From Serratia ficaria (GTDB lineage Bacteria; Pseudomonadota; Gammaproteobacteria; Enterobacterales; Enterobacteriaceae): a stretch of DNA of 64,000 nt. Positions 45,646-55,871 of the stretch are shown here, piece after piece; position 1 is the stretch's first letter, and each line of letters begins with the position of its first letter. The stretch lies in contig NZ_LT906479.1 in NCBI RefSeq assembly GCF_900187015.1, positions 1,984,001 to 2,048,000 on the forward strand, read 5' to 3'. The position numbers and the translations under genes were made by a program. The notes below the pieces were generated by a model. It made no database searches, was not told the DNA's origin, and saw only the letters and a program-made list of their open reading frames with translations.

Positions 45646-45894
45646 GTGGTGAAGCTCTCCTTTTTATTCCGTCTGGCCCTGTTGGCGGCCAGCCTGATGA
45701 CCTTGTCCGGCTGCGGCAGCATCATCAGCCGTACCGTGCCCGGCGCCGGGCACGGCCATCAATATTATCCCGGCGTACAGTGGGATCTGCGCGATACGCC
45801 GTGGCGTTATATCACGGTGATAGACGTGCCGCTGTCGATGGTGGTGGATACCTTTATGCTGCCGTTCGACGCGCAGCATGGCCCGTATGAATAA
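45646..45894 (+). CDS. yceK: YceK family lipoprotein
   Basis: An 82-residue lipoprotein starting at GTG 45646 (45649 possible), with a signal ending LSGCGS (Cys23). The mature part has RTVPGAGHGHQYYPGVQWD and PLSMVVDTFMLPFD, as in E. coli YceK, also located after opgH. Outer-membrane or periplasmic, function unknown. Confidence 0.88.
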   Translation: MVKLSFLFRLALLAASLMTLSGCGSIISRTVPGAGHGHQYYPGVQWDLRDTPWRYITVIDVPLSMVVDTFMLPFDAQHGPYE

Positions 45895-45900
45895 TCCGCA

Positions 45901-46080
45901 TCAGCGGGTGGCGAATACCGCCGGCCGATAGCCTTTCTGGCCGCAACGGAAGGGCGCCAGCGCCGTCATGCCCAGCCCCTGCACCTGAGCCGCCGGCGAA
46001 TGCGGGTTATCGTCGTCGATAAACAGCGCCCGACGTCAAAATCGGCGCGGGTTCGCGCCAGGACGGCGGCAAGCGGGCGC
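45901..46080 (-). pseudogene. GNAT acetyltransferase C-terminal remnant (frameshifted)
   Basis: Immediately after msyB, two minus-strand frames join to a protein-like sequence: AERPLAAVLARTRADFDVG in one, then FIDDDNPHSPAAQVQGLGM and TALAPFRCGQKGYRPAVFATR in another, ending at a TGA at 45901. The D-N-P-H-S-P-A...GLGM pattern is that of GNAT C-terminal halves. The N-terminal acetyl-CoA half is absent. It appears to be a decayed gene end. Confidence 0.45.
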
Positions 46081-46458
46081 TCAGCGCTCATCCCACTCGT
46101 CGGCGGCCGCCTGACCCTCTTCGGTGTCCGGCGGCGGTTCGAGCAGGAAATCGCCTTCTTCCCATTCGTACAGGGTGTTTTCATCGATCCATTCGGCGGT
46201 GATTTCCACCTCGTCGTAATCGCCGTCAAAAATCGCCTGAGCGGCCGCGCCGCTGCGCAGCGTCAGGCACTCGACCGCCTCGCCTTCCTCTTCGAAGAAT
46301 TCCGCCTGCCACATGATGTCGCCATCCAGCATCACGTATTTCTGCAGGTTGAACTGTTGCGGCACCGGCGGCTCGTCGCCATTGCCGCCTTCGGCGGTAT
46401 CGATAAAGTCTTCGCGCGCTGCTTCGATGGCTTCTTCCAGGGTTGCATACAGGCTCAT
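46081..46458 (-). CDS. msyB: Acidic protein MsyB
   Basis: A 125-residue, very acidic cytosolic protein; ATG 46458 has GGAGG. MSLYATLEEAIEAAREDFIDTAEGG and the end DTEEGQAAADEWDER match E. coli MsyB, a multicopy suppressor of secY/secA defects with chaperone-like activity. It is the only intact gene of the E. coli yceK-msyB pair beyond yceK. Confidence 0.92.
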   Translation of the reverse strand: MSLYATLEEAIEAAREDFIDTAEGGNGDEPPVPQQFNLQKYVMLDGDIMWQAEFFEEEGEAVECLTLRSGAAAQAIFDGDYDEVEITAEWIDENTLYEWEEGDFLLEPPPDTEEGQAAADEWDER

Positions 46459-46654
46459 GTTCGCCTCCGTTGACGATGAGGGGGTAGGGGCCAGCGTCAT
46501 GACAAACGTCAGAATTAATTGTTGCTTCACTGGCGCAGGATGCAAATTTTTTTGTTGTCCGTTTTGCGACGACGGTTGTCCGTTAGGCGGGCGCAGGGAA
46601 AGGCGCGGCGGGAAATAATGGCCCTAACGTTCAGCCCAGTCCCAGGAGAATTTT

Positions 46655-48331
46655 ATGTTAATCGACCCTTCAGGCAAATATCGTCCCTTCCCGCCGGTGG
46701 CGTTGGCCGATCGGCAATGGCCGGGGCGCACCCTGCAGCAGGCGCCGCGCTGGTGTTCCAGCGATCTGCGCGACGGCAATCAGGCGCTGGCGGAGCCGAT
46801 GGATAACGCCCGCAAACGCCAGTTTTATCGGCTGCTGCTGCAGTGCGGTTTTAAAGAGATTGAAGTGGCTTTTCCCTCGGCGTCGCAGACGGATTTCGAT
46901 TTTGTGCGCGGGCTGATCGACGAACAGCTGATCCCGCACGACGTCAGCATTCAGGTGCTGACCCAGTCGCGGGACGATCTGATCGACCGCACCTTTGAGG
47001 CGCTGCAGGGCGTTCCGCGCGCCATCGTGCATTTGTATAACGCCACCGCCCCGATGTTTCGCGACATCGTGTTTCGCCAGGACAAGGCCGCCACCGTGGC
47101 GCTGGCGGTAAACGGCGCGCGGCGCATTCGCCGCCTGTGCGAACAGCAGCCGGAAACGGCCTGGACCTTTGAATATTCGCCGGAAACCTTCTGTTTTACC
47201 GAACTGGAGTTCGCGCTGGAAATTTGCGAAGCGGTGGCCGACGTCTGGCAGCCCGGCCCGCAGCGGCCGATGATCATCAACCTGCCGGCGACGGTGGAGG
47301 TCAGCACGCCCAACGTTTACGCCGATCAGATTGAATGGTTTTGCCGTCATTTCAGCCAGCGCGCGCAGGTGACAATCAGTGTGCATCCGCATAACGACCG
47401 CGGCACCGGGGTGGCCTGCGCCGAGCTGGCGCTGCTGGCGGGCGCCGACCGGGTGGAAGGCTGTCTGTTCGGCAACGGCGAGCGCACCGGCAACGTCGAT
47501 TTGGTGACCTTGGCGCTCAATCTGTATACCCAGGGCGTGGCGCCGGGGCTGGATTTCAGCCGCTTAAAACAGGTGGTGGAGGTGGTGGAGCAATGCAATC
47601 AGCTGCCGGTGCATCCACGGCATCCCTATGCCGGTGAGCTGGTATTCACCGCGTTCTCCGGTTCTCACCAGGATGCGATCAAGAAAGGCTTCATCGCGCA
47701 GCAACAGCGGCAGGACGGGCTGTGGCAGGTGCCTTATCTGCCGCTCGATCCCGCCGACGTCGGCTGCAGCTATGAGGCGGTGATCCGGGTCAACAGCCAG
47801 TCCGGCAAAAGCGGCGCCGCCTGGTTGCTGGAGCAGAATCATGGGTTGTCGTTGCCGCGCGGGCTGCAAATCGATTTCAGCAAGCGGGTGCAACAGGCCA
47901 CCGACGGCAGCGGCAAAGAGATGACCTCCGCGCAAGCATGGCGACTGTTTCGCGACAGCTATGGCCTGGTGGACCTGCCGCGGCTGCAGCTGCTGAGCTA
48001 TCAAACGGAAAGCCACGGCGTCGAGGCTTACAGCTTCAGCGCCCGGGTGTTGTGGCAGGGGGAACAATTGCGGCTGTTGGGCGCCGGCAACGGGCTGCTT
48101 TCCAGCGCGGTGGATGCGCTGCGCCAGCGGTTTGGCCTGAGCCTGGCGATAGAAGACTATCATGAACATACGCTGGGGCATCAGAGCAGCAGCCGTGCGG
48201 TGGCCTATATTCGCTGCACCCTGGCGCACGGCGAGGCGGCCTATGGCGTCGGCATCGACGTCGACTCCGCCAGCGCCTCGCTGCAGGCGCTGTTCAACGT
48301 CGCCGGTCGCTATCTTGGGGCATCTTGCTGA
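46655..48331 (+). CDS. leuA: 2-isopropylmalate synthase, long (type 2) form
   Basis: A 558-residue enzyme joining acetyl-CoA and 2-oxoisovalerate in leucine synthesis. Active-site features are [15 protein letters not shown] (metal and catalytic Arg) and [12 protein letters not shown]. The C-terminal ~130 residues form the allosteric domain. The length and [24 protein letters not shown] indicate the alpha-isopropylmalate synthase form of actinobacteria and pseudomonads, distinct from the short enteric LeuA of the leu operon. No other leu gene is adjacent, so it may be a second, differently regulated copy or serve a special pathway. Confidence 0.85.
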   Translation: MLIDPSGKYRPFPPVALADRQWPGRTLQQAPRWCSSDLRDGNQALAEPMDNARKRQFYRLLLQCGFKEIEVAFPSASQTDFDFVRGLIDEQLIPHDVSIQVLTQSRDDLIDRTFEALQGVPRAIVHLYNATAPMFRDIVFRQDKAATVALAVNGARRIRRLCEQQPETAWTFEYSPETFCFTELEFALEICEAVADVWQPGPQRPMIINLPATVEVSTPNVYADQIEWFCRHFSQRAQVTISVHPHNDRGTGVACAELALLAGADRVEGCLFGNGERTGNVDLVTLALNLYTQGVAPGLDFSRLKQVVEVVEQCNQLPVHPRHPYAGELVFTAFSGSHQDAIKKGFIAQQQRQDGLWQVPYLPLDPADVGCSYEAVIRVNSQSGKSGAAWLLEQNHGLSLPRGLQIDFSKRVQQATDGSGKEMTSAQAWRLFRDSYGLVDLPRLQLLSYQTESHGVEAYSFSARVLWQGEQLRLLGAGNGLLSSAVDALRQRFGLSLAIEDYHEHTLGHQSSSRAVAYIRCTLAHGEAAYGVGIDVDSASASLQALFNVAGRYLGASC

Positions 48332-49082
48332 AATATTCGCTGGGCGCTACGCCCAGCATGCGGCGAAACATGGCGCTGAAAGCGCTGGGGCTGTCGTAGC
48401 CGAGATCCAGCGCCACTTCCAGCACCGAATGCCCGGCCGCCAGCGCGTTCAGCGCCGCCAGCAGGCGGGCGCGGCGCACCCAGTCGCCAAAACGCAGGCC
48501 GGTTTCGCGCTGAAAGCGGCGCGACAGGGTGCGACCGCTAACGTTGAGATGAGCGGCCGCCTGTTCCAGCTCCCAGGGCTGCGCCAGCGTTTGCTGCATA
48601 TGGCGGCACAGCGCCAGCAGGGGCGCATCGCGCGGCTCCGGCAAATGCAGCGGCAGAATGGGCAACACCCGCAGCTCATCCAGGATCAGTTCCATCACCC
48701 GCTCATCGCGGCCGCCCGGCGGATAGCCCGGCGCAATGTCCATCGCACTGATAATCAGCTCGCGCAGCAGCGGTGAGATTTGCACCACCTGACACTGCGC
48801 GGGCAGATCGGCGCGCGCCAGCGGATCGATAAACAGCGTTCTGGCCGCCACCTTGCCGGTGATGCGCAGGCTGTGCACCATTTGGGCCGGCAGCCAGACG
48901 CCGCGCCCGGGCGGGACCACCCAGCTGCCCAGCCGGGTATCGACCTGCACCACGCCGCTGAGGCTGTGGATCAGCTGCGCGCAGTTGTGATAGTGGTCGG
49001 GTTCGAAATCACCGTGCAGGTAGTCCTTGGCCAGCGGCCTGATCGTTTCGTCGGCCGGCAGGAAATCGTGAAACAGCAACAT
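48294..49082 (-). CDS. AraC-family regulator with N-terminal cupin
   Basis: A 262-residue regulator; the start [16 protein letters not shown] at 49082 has GGAGG ten bases ahead. An AraC-type cupin occupies about 20-120 ([32 protein letters not shown]). The C-terminal double HTH has [19 protein letters not shown] and [21 protein letters not shown]. Its end overlaps the leuA-type gene by 38 bp tail to tail. Target unknown. Confidence 0.85.
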   Translation of the reverse strand: MLLFHDFLPADETIRPLAKDYLHGDFEPDHYHNCAQLIHSLSGVVQVDTRLGSWVVPPGRGVWLPAQMVHSLRITGKVAARTLFIDPLARADLPAQCQVVQISPLLRELIISAMDIAPGYPPGGRDERVMELILDELRVLPILPLHLPEPRDAPLLALCRHMQQTLAQPWELEQAAAHLNVSGRTLSRRFQRETGLRFGDWVRRARLLAALNALAAGHSVLEVALDLGYDSPSAFSAMFRRMLGVAPSEYFSKMPQDSDRRR

Positions 49083-49279
49083 CGTCGGGCGGCCTCCGCA
49101 GGCTGGGGTAATAACGACAGCATGCCATGCGCCATGCCCCCGCACCAGCCTGTGGCGCAGGCGCGCCGCATTTCTTGTCAGGTAGTCAGCTTCCGCAGGG
49201 GGACAGGGTATATGTTGGCGCACTTTCGAAGATGTCGACGGCTATCGCGTGGTGTTGCAGCGCCAGGACTGGCCGCAGT

Positions 49280-49307
49280 AAAAAAGCCGGCGCATCAAGC
49301 GCCGGCT
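49280..49307 (-). terminator. Terminator of the POT transporter gene
   Basis: Nine-bp stem AGCCGGCGC/GCGCCGGCT (49285-49307) with an A run on the plus strand to its left; 23 bp after the stop at 49331. Confidence 0.88.
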
Positions 49308-49330
49308 GCAGGGGACCAGCCTGGCTTCCG

Positions 49331-50884
49331 TCAGGCGCTGGTGAGCGGTTTCTGCTCGCTCTTGGTCTGGGTATTGGCCAGCATGCGGCGCACCGGCACG
49401 ATCAGGACGATCAGCACGGCGGCGCAGATTAACAGCGCAATTGAGCAGCGGGCGAACAGGTCCGGCAGCATGTCCAACTGGTCGGCCTTGACGTGCCCGC
49501 CGATCAGGCCGGCCGCCAGGTTGCCCAGCGCGCTGGCGCAGAACCACAGGCCCATCATCTGGCCGCGCATTCTTTCCGGCGCCAGCAGGGTCATGGTGGC
49601 CAGGCCTATCGGGCTCAGGCAGAGCTCACCCAGCGTCAGCATCAGAATGCTGCCGACCAGCCACAGCGGCGATACGCCGGCGCCGCCGTTGCTCAGCACG
49701 TTCTGCGCGGCCAGCATCATCAGGCCGAAGCCGGCGGCGGCGAACAGAATGCCGATCACGAATTTGGTGATGCTACTCAGGCGCACCTTGTTGCGCGCCA
49801 GCGCCGGCCATGCCCAGCTGAATACCGGCGCCAGCAGGATGATGAACAGGGCGTTGATCGACTGGAACCAGACCGCCGGGATCTCGAAGCCACCGATCAT
49901 GCGGTTGGTATAGTCGTTGGCAAACAGGTTGAACGAGGTCGGTTTCTGCTCAAACGCCGACCAGAAGAAGGCGGCGGAAACCAGCAGGATGAAGCACACC
50001 AGCAAACGCGCGCGCTCCTTGCGGCTCAGGCCGGCGAACACGAACAGGTAGATGAAGTACAGGGTGACCGACGCCGCGATCACGTACACCAGCGCGCTGG
50101 CGACCTCGACCGGGTTGATGACGATCACGCCCTGTGCGATCAGGGTGATTATCACCGCCACGCCCAGCGCCAGCGCCAGCAGCCAGGCGCCAACGCCGTT
50201 TTTCTTGGCGACCGGGCTGTTCCAGGTGGAGTCCAGGCCCACTTCGCGATCGTAGCGTTTCATCGCCGGCACCGCGAATACGCGGAAGATCACCAGCGCC
50301 ACCAGCATTCCGATGCCGCCGATGCCGAAGCCCCAGTGCCAGCCGTGCGATTTAATCAGCCAGCCGGAAATCAACGGCGCAATGAACGAGCCCATGTTGA
50401 TGCCCATGTAGAACAGCGAGAAGCCGCCGTCACGGCGCGCATCGCCTTTTTTGTACAGGGTGCCGACCATCACCGAGATGCAGGTCTTGAACAGGCCGGA
50501 GCCGAGCACGATGAACATCAGGCCGATAAAGAACAGGTTGTTGCCCATCACGGCGGAGAGGGCGATGGACAGGTGGCCGAGGGCGATCAGAATCGAACCG
50601 TACCACACCGCCTTGCGCTGGCCGAGCCAGTTATCCGCCAGCCAGCCGCCCGGCAGCGCGGCCAGGTACATGCTGCCGGCGAAGATGCCGACGATCGCCG
50701 AGGCGTTTTCGCGCGCCAGCCCCATGCCGCCGTCATAGACGGTGGCCGCCATAAACAGGATCAGTAACGGCCGAATGCCGTAAAACGAGAATCGCTCCCA
50801 CATTTCGGTGAAAAACAGCGAGCCAAGCGGATAGGGGTGGCCGAAGAAGGTCCGGCTTTCTTGTTTGTTAACAGAGGATTGCAT
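49331..50884 (-). CDS. POT-family peptide/proton symporter
   Basis: A 517-residue transporter with 12-14 helices. The ExxERF motif appears as EMWERFSFYGIRPLLILF near the N-terminus, and GLFKTCISVMVGTLY and FSLFYMGINMGSF match the POT/PTR2 signatures. It imports di- and tripeptides. The N-terminus and helix 1 differ from E. coli DtpA, so I do not name it. Start MQSSVNKQESR at 50884 has GGGAAG upstream. Confidence 0.88.
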   Translation of the reverse strand: MQSSVNKQESRTFFGHPYPLGSLFFTEMWERFSFYGIRPLLILFMAATVYDGGMGLARENASAIVGIFAGSMYLAALPGGWLADNWLGQRKAVWYGSILIALGHLSIALSAVMGNNLFFIGLMFIVLGSGLFKTCISVMVGTLYKKGDARRDGGFSLFYMGINMGSFIAPLISGWLIKSHGWHWGFGIGGIGMLVALVIFRVFAVPAMKRYDREVGLDSTWNSPVAKKNGVGAWLLALALGVAVIITLIAQGVIVINPVEVASALVYVIAASVTLYFIYLFVFAGLSRKERARLLVCFILLVSAAFFWSAFEQKPTSFNLFANDYTNRMIGGFEIPAVWFQSINALFIILLAPVFSWAWPALARNKVRLSSITKFVIGILFAAAGFGLMMLAAQNVLSNGGAGVSPLWLVGSILMLTLGELCLSPIGLATMTLLAPERMRGQMMGLWFCASALGNLAAGLIGGHVKADQLDMLPDLFARCSIALLICAAVLIVLIVPVRRMLANTQTKSEQKPLTSA

Positions 50885-51358
50885 AACGTCTTCCCAATAA
50901 AGTGCGCCGCATTGCGGCAGCGGATACTGTGGTATGTATGTGTATTTAAGCAAGGCGATCCGCCCAATGCGGATTACCCGACAAAACCTCAGCCGCAGCG
51001 CCTGTAAACCGTGGAAAGCGCGCCGGCCATTTTTTCACTTAGCCGATGTTTTACATCTGGCGTGATATTATTTAACCATTTGATAACTGGATGATGGTTT
51101 TGTCTAGTCCCTGTATCCCATTTTTTAGATGAAAAGTCGACAAACATCTACTTTCTTGGTTTTTACGTTGGTTGCGACAGGAATATGATTGACAGCGGGT
51201 TTTATGCGCAGAAAGACAATTAACCTTTTATAAACAAAACGTTGGGATGGGATTTTTCTTAATGGAAGGAAAAGTCGCCGTCCGGAGGGAGGCATTGTTA
51301 AAAGTAGGGTAAACGGGCCATTGGCCCGTTCAAGGCAAGAAGCTGGTGATAAATTGGC
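50885..51358. other. 474-bp gene-free stretch
   Basis: Between the POT gene start and the mdtG end. It holds a GC hairpin (AACGGGCC/GGCCCGTT, about 51312-51330) after mdtG and, near 51000-51250, an AT-rich presumed promoter of the transporter. No gene is seen. Confidence 0.5.
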
Positions 51359-52597
51359 CTATCGCTCTTCCTGCAGGGTGTCTTCACGCATCCGCGCCGG
51401 CCGGCGCTGCAGGCACCACCACGAATAAACGGCGTTGAACAACACCACCAGCGCGGTGACGCAAAATACCGCACGGAAGCCGTAGCTGGCGGAGACCGCC
51501 GCGCCGAGCAACGGGCCGCTGACGTTGCCCACGTCGCGGAACGACTGGTTATAGCTGAAGATGCGCCCGGCCACCTGATTGGTGCAGTTGTAAATCAGCA
51601 GCGTCTGCACCGCCGGCAGCAACGCGCCATCGGCGGCGCCCAGCAGGAAACGCAGCACGCCCAGCTGCCATGGGGTCTGGACAAAGGCCATCGGGATCAG
51701 CAGCAGCACCGATACGATCAGCATGAACACCAGGATCCGCTCGGGCCCGATGCGGTCGCCCAATTTGCCCAACCGGGGGGCGCTCATCAGCGCCGCGACG
51801 CCGGGCACCGACGCGATCAGGCCGCTGATAAACGCCAGATTGTGGGTGTCGCCGGCCAGGTCACGCACATACAGCGTCAGGATTGGCGCGATCGAACCGG
51901 TGGCGACCTGGATAATCATGGTGGTGACGAACAGGCTGAGGATCAGCTTTGGGCTTTTCAGCGACGCGAAGACCTGCCGCGCGTGCAGCATGTCTTTTTT
52001 CTGTACCGGGGTGAATTGCTCTTTAACGCACAGCAGCGTCAGCACAAAGCAGGCGAACAACACGGCGGCGGTGATATAGAACACCGGCCGCAGGCCGTAC
52101 TGGTCGGCCAACAGCCCGCCGATCAGCGGGCCAATCAGCGCGCCGCTGACGCCGCCGGTGGACAGGGTACCCAGCGCCCAACCGCTGCGATTGCGCGGCA
52201 CCTGGGTGGCGATCAGCGCGTTGGCGTTGGGGATAAAACCGCCGAGCAGCCCCAATACGGCGCGCAGGGCGAGAAACTGCCAGATATTCTGCGCCATGCC
52301 CATCAGCGCCATCACGATGGCCATGCCCAGCGCCGAACGCAGCAGCATCAGTTTGCGCCCGCGCCGATCCGCCAGGCCGCCCCAGAAGGGCGAGGCGATC
52401 GCCGAGAACAGGAAGGTGATGCTGAATACCAGCCCGGACCACATGTTCAGCGCCTGATGGCCGGTAACGCCCAGCGCCTCTACGTACAGCGGCAGGAACG
52501 GCATGATCAGGCTGAAGGCCGCACCGGTGAGGAAACACCCCAGCCAGGTGACGAAAAGGTTACGTTTCCAGTTAACAGGTTCTGACGCCGGAGCCAT
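51359..52597 (-). CDS. mdtG: Multidrug efflux MFS transporter MdtG
   Basis: A 412-residue, 12-helix DHA1 drug/proton antiporter. [30 protein letters not shown] and [10 protein letters not shown] (motif A) match E. coli MdtG (YceE), placed as there beside lpxL. It gives fosfomycin and deoxycholate resistance in E. coli and is in the mar/sox/rob regulon there; no marbox was identified here. The following gene upstream is a YciI-like protein on the same strand. Confidence 0.92.
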   Translation of the reverse strand: MAPASEPVNWKRNLFVTWLGCFLTGAAFSLIMPFLPLYVEALGVTGHQALNMWSGLVFSITFLFSAIASPFWGGLADRRGRKLMLLRSALGMAIVMALMGMAQNIWQFLALRAVLGLLGGFIPNANALIATQVPRNRSGWALGTLSTGGVSGALIGPLIGGLLADQYGLRPVFYITAAVLFACFVLTLLCVKEQFTPVQKKDMLHARQVFASLKSPKLILSLFVTTMIIQVATGSIAPILTLYVRDLAGDTHNLAFISGLIASVPGVAALMSAPRLGKLGDRIGPERILVFMLIVSVLLLIPMAFVQTPWQLGVLRFLLGAADGALLPAVQTLLIYNCTNQVAGRIFSYNQSFRDVGNVSGPLLGAAVSASYGFRAVFCVTALVVLFNAVYSWWCLQRRPARMREDTLQEER

Positions 52598-52763
52598 AAA
52601 TTACCGCTGCTGAGAAGGTGGCGCGCTTTGCTCGCGGGCGAAGAGGAGGGCAAAGCGTGAAAGTTAGCCTGATAAGTATGCGCCTTAACGGCGGGGACGG
52701 CAATTGCAGGGCGGCATTTCGCAGGAAAATGAAATAAAGTTTTAATAATAAGTTATTAGCGGT

Positions 52764-52786
52764 ATTCCGCGCTTAACGCGCGGAAT
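52764..52786 (-). terminator. Hairpin after the YciI-like gene
   Basis: Nine-bp stem ATTCCGCGC/GCGCGGAAT, ten bases after the stop. The T content after it is modest. Confidence 0.5.
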
Positions 52787-52796
52787 TTATGGGTTT

Positions 52797-53081
52797 TTAT
52801 AATCCGGCCAGGGCTTCGAACCCGGCGGCGGTGGTGGTGGCGCTGAAGTCCGTCACGTCGTAATGCGCGACGGCGTTAAACGGATCCTCGGCCAGAATGG
52901 CGTCCAGCCGCGCACGCTCAATGCCTTTGGCCAGGATCACGCCGCCGGTGCGCGGGTTCTTGCGGCCGGAGGCGACGAAGGTGCCGTCCTGGAAGTATTT
53001 CTTCAGCCAGGCGATGTGCCCGTCGAGATGGCTGTCGACTTCGCCGATAGGGCGGTGATAGGTCAGGTTTACAATGTACAT
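52797..53081 (-). CDS. YciI-like protein
   Basis: A 94-residue ferredoxin-like small protein. MYIVNLTYHRPIGEVDSHLDGHIAWLKKYFQDG and VAHYDVTDF show the YciI family layout, with conserved His and Asp (HLDGH, then YDV). Family members have proposed but unclear enzyme activity. Between mdtG and lpxL, where E. coli has none. Confidence 0.8.
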   Translation of the reverse strand: MYIVNLTYHRPIGEVDSHLDGHIAWLKKYFQDGTFVASGRKNPRTGGVILAKGIERARLDAILAEDPFNAVAHYDVTDFSATTTAAGFEALAGL

Positions 53082-53152
53082 AACGGCTCCCGGGTTAGCG
53101 CTGAGGGTTTTAACATCCCACCCTTGTCGCCGATTCTCAAGCCCCGCCGATC

Positions 53153-53178
53153 AAAAAAACCCGCCGGTCGGCGGGTTT
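53153..53178 (-). terminator. Rho-independent terminator of lpxL
   Basis: Nine-bp stem AAACCCGCC/GGCGGGTTT with loop GGTC and U run in the leftward direction, just after the lpxL stop. Confidence 0.9.
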
Positions 53179-53182
53179 GGGG

Positions 53183-54103
53183 TCAGTAGAGCGAAGGTTC
53201 GCCTTCCGGGCGGGTCTTGAAGCGGCGGTGCAGCCACATGTACTGATCCGGCGCCATCAGGATCTCTTTCTCCACCACCTTGTTCATAAAGGCGGCGGCC
53301 TCGAGTTCATTATCCAACGGGAAGTTTTCTACCGCCGGCTGCATAATCAGCTCATAACCCTTGCCTTCCGGCAGGCGGCGCGGGGTGAAAGGAATGATCG
53401 CCGGCTTGCCCATCCGCACCAGCACGTAGCTGCCGGTGGTGGTGGCCGCCTTTTCTACCGCGAACAGCGGGGCGAACACGCTGCTGCGCGGACCGTAATC
53501 ATGGTCAGGCGCATACCAGATAATGTCGCCCTGTTTCAGGGCGCGGATCATGCCTTTCACGTCCTTGCGGTCCAGCATCGATTTATTGGAGCGCATGCGG
53601 CCCCAGGTTTGCAGCCAGTCCATCAGTTTGTTGTCGTGCGGCCGGTAAACGCCGATGCCCGGGTTATGGATGCCGAAGATGCGCGCGCCCAGTTCCAGCG
53701 TCAGAAAGTGCAGGCCAATCAGCAGCACGCCCTGGCGGTTGTCCCGCGCTTTTTGAATATGCTCCAGCCCGCTGACCTGGAACCAGCGCTCGATACGCCA
53801 GTTTGGCCAGAACCAGGCCATGCCGGTTTCGAACAGCCCCATGCCGACCGACTCAAAGTTTTTCACCACCAGCGCATCGCGTTCGGCCTGCGGCATTTCC
53901 GGGAAACACAACGCCAGGTTACGTTGGGCGATGGCGACCCGGCGCTTGAGAAAGCGCATCGAAAATCGTCCGAGCGAGGTGCCGAGCCGATAGATCACCG
54001 GATAAGGCAGCAACACCAACAGGTAAAGAAAACCGATACCGAACCAGGTAAGCCAGTAACGCGGATGCAGCAAAGAGCGATTGAAAGAGGGAACTTGAGT
54101 CAT
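53183..54103 (-). CDS. lpxL: Lauroyl-Kdo2-lipid IVA acyltransferase
   Basis: A 306-residue inner-membrane enzyme of the HtrB/MsbB family adding the first secondary acyl chain (laurate) to Kdo2-lipid IVA. An N-terminal helix ([17 protein letters not shown]) anchors it; the catalytic H-x4-E is seen in LHFLTLELG (about residues 132-137). The C-terminal [19 protein letters not shown] is typical. It lies beside trhO and mdtG as in E. coli. Confidence 0.94.
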   Translation of the reverse strand: MTQVPSFNRSLLHPRYWLTWFGIGFLYLLVLLPYPVIYRLGTSLGRFSMRFLKRRVAIAQRNLALCFPEMPQAERDALVVKNFESVGMGLFETGMAWFWPNWRIERWFQVSGLEHIQKARDNRQGVLLIGLHFLTLELGARIFGIHNPGIGVYRPHDNKLMDWLQTWGRMRSNKSMLDRKDVKGMIRALKQGDIIWYAPDHDYGPRSSVFAPLFAVEKAATTTGSYVLVRMGKPAIIPFTPRRLPEGKGYELIMQPAVENFPLDNELEAAAFMNKVVEKEILMAPDQYMWLHRRFKTRPEGEPSLY

Positions 54104-54381
54104 GTGTTCTCAGCTTGAAAGCAGTCATTTTACGATAATAACAGAGACATACCCCGGCCTGGAAATCGGAGGAGCCCAGCCGCGCAGGTCTTTTTCTGCC
54201 GTTTATTGTCCGCTATTGTGGCATTTTTCTCGCGCAACGGGAAAATTCAGCGCATTAAAACATAATTTTTAGTGATGGTTTTGCACCTGGGTATTGCCGC
54301 CGTTGCGTAAATCCACAAAAAGAATAAGACAGAACTCTGCGACATCAATATGATAGCAGAGTAATTATTTTGGAGAGAGTC

Positions 54382-54543
54382 ATGTCGGCGTCATGGTTAA
54401 GTGCGGGCCTGTTGGTCCTGGGAGCATTGCTGGGCAGCCTTGGCGCGCATCTGCAATGCAACCCGCTGCTGGCGGTGGCCGGCGTAATGTTGCTGGCGGG
54501 GATGGTGACATCCGGTTTTACCGAGTGCGAGAGTGGGCGCTGA
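54382..54543 (+). CDS. Small hydrophobic membrane protein, 53 residues
   Basis: ATG 54382 with GGAGAG upstream. MSASWLSAGLLVLGALLGSLGA then HLQCNPLLAVAGVMLLAGMV give two transmembrane helices with a short loop. It ends 19 bp before the convergent oxidoreductase end. No family recognised. Confidence 0.6.
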   Translation: MSASWLSAGLLVLGALLGSLGAHLQCNPLLAVAGVMLLAGMVTSGFTECESGR

Positions 54544-54562
54544 ACGCCCACCGTTACCCGAT

Positions 54563-55660
54563 TCAGACGTTGTTGAACAACCCTTTCAGCACGTGGGGCT
54601 CGGAACGCCAGTACTGCGGCGGGGCATTGACCTTGTCGCCTAACTTGGCCGCGGCATGCCATGGCCAGCGCGGGTCGTAGAGAATACCGCGCGCCAATGC
54701 CACCATGTCGGCCTGGCCGGTGGCGACTATCGCCTCCGCCTGTTCCGCTTCGGTAATCAAACCGACGGCGATGGTCGGCAGGCCGGTTTCCCGTTTGATC
54801 GCTTCGGCGAACGGCACCTGGTAATTGGGGCCGACCGGAATTTTTTGCCGGGGCGACAGCCCGCCGCTGGAGACGTGGATATAGTCGCAGCCCAGTTCTT
54901 TCAGCGCTTTGCTCAACGCGACAGACTGCGCCAGATCCCAGCCGCCCTCGACCCAATCGCTGGCGGAAATGCGCACGCCAACCGCCTTGCCGGGTGAAAA
55001 TGCCGCCCGCACCTCGCTGAAAATCTCCAACGGCAAACGCATGCGGTTCTGCAAGGAACCGCCGTACTGGTCGCTGCGCTGGTTGGCCAGCGGCGACAGG
55101 AATTGGTGCAACAGGTAGCCGTGCGCGCCGTGCAGTTCGATCAGCTCAAACCCCAAACGGTCGGCGCGCCTGGCCGCCGCGACAAACTGTGCCTTCAGCC
55201 CGGCGATTTGCTCCAGGCTCATCGCCTGCGGGGTTTCGTCATGCGCGGCGAACGGCAGCGCAGAGGCGGACAGCGTTTGCCAGCCGCCGCTGGCCGCGCC
55301 AATTTGCGCGCCGCCTTCCCAGGGCACGGCGCAGGACGCTTTGCGCCCGGCGTGGGCCAGCTGAATGCCCAGCGGCAGGGTGGCGTGCTTTTTCACCGCC
55401 TGCACCACCTTGCCCAGCGCCTGTTCGGTCGCGTCATCCCACAGGCCGAGATCCTGGGGGGTGATGCGCCCTTCAGGCGAAACGGCGCTGGCCTCGACAA
55501 TCAGCAGGCCGGCGCCGGACAGCGCCAGATGGCCGAGGTGGATGGTATGCCACTCGGTGGCCCGGCCGTTATCGGCGGAATATTGGCACATTGGCGCGAT
55601 GGCGATGCGATTGGGCAAGGTGAGCGGCCCCAGGGCGATCGGGCTAAACAGCTGACTCAT
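54563..55660 (-). CDS. NADH:flavin oxidoreductase, YqjM/xenobiotic reductase-type Old Yellow Enzyme
   Basis: A 365-residue FMN TIM-barrel enzyme. APMCQYSA holds the Cys that tunes FMN in the YqjM class; ELHGAHGYLLHQFLSPLANQRSD carries the two substrate-binding His. It reduces activated C=C bonds of enals and enones with NADPH. Single gene; a palindrome resembling a SlyA-type operator sits 30-44 bp before its start. Confidence 0.9.
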   Translation of the reverse strand: MSQLFSPIALGPLTLPNRIAIAPMCQYSADNGRATEWHTIHLGHLALSGAGLLIVEASAVSPEGRITPQDLGLWDDATEQALGKVVQAVKKHATLPLGIQLAHAGRKASCAVPWEGGAQIGAASGGWQTLSASALPFAAHDETPQAMSLEQIAGLKAQFVAAARRADRLGFELIELHGAHGYLLHQFLSPLANQRSDQYGGSLQNRMRLPLEIFSEVRAAFSPGKAVGVRISASDWVEGGWDLAQSVALSKALKELGCDYIHVSSGGLSPRQKIPVGPNYQVPFAEAIKRETGLPTIAVGLITEAEQAEAIVATGQADMVALARGILYDPRWPWHAAAKLGDKVNAPPQYWRSEPHVLKGLFNNV

Positions 55661-55690
55661 GACATTCTCCTGATCCGTGATAAATAAATC

Positions 55691-55704
55691 GATAGCGAGC
55701 TATC
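55691..55704 (-). promoter_or_regulatory. Palindrome GATAGC-GA-GCTATC, SlyA/MarR-like operator
   Basis: A perfect 6-2-6 inverted repeat 31 bp upstream of the OYE start codon. Its core TAGC-N2-GCTA equals that of the SlyA consensus TTAGCAAGCTAA. No regulator gene is adjacent. Confidence 0.55.
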
Positions 55705-55871
55705 ATTAGGCTTATCGGGATTTGTGAGCGTCGTCAAGTTTCAGCCGACGCGGGGGCACGCCTGGCTAATGCTGCGCGGCGTCGGATTTTCGGGTATCAT
55801 GTGCGCCGCGCGCGGGCCAAGCGCCTGCGCGCGGTAACTCAGTCACCTCCCGAGAGACAGGAAAGTACACC

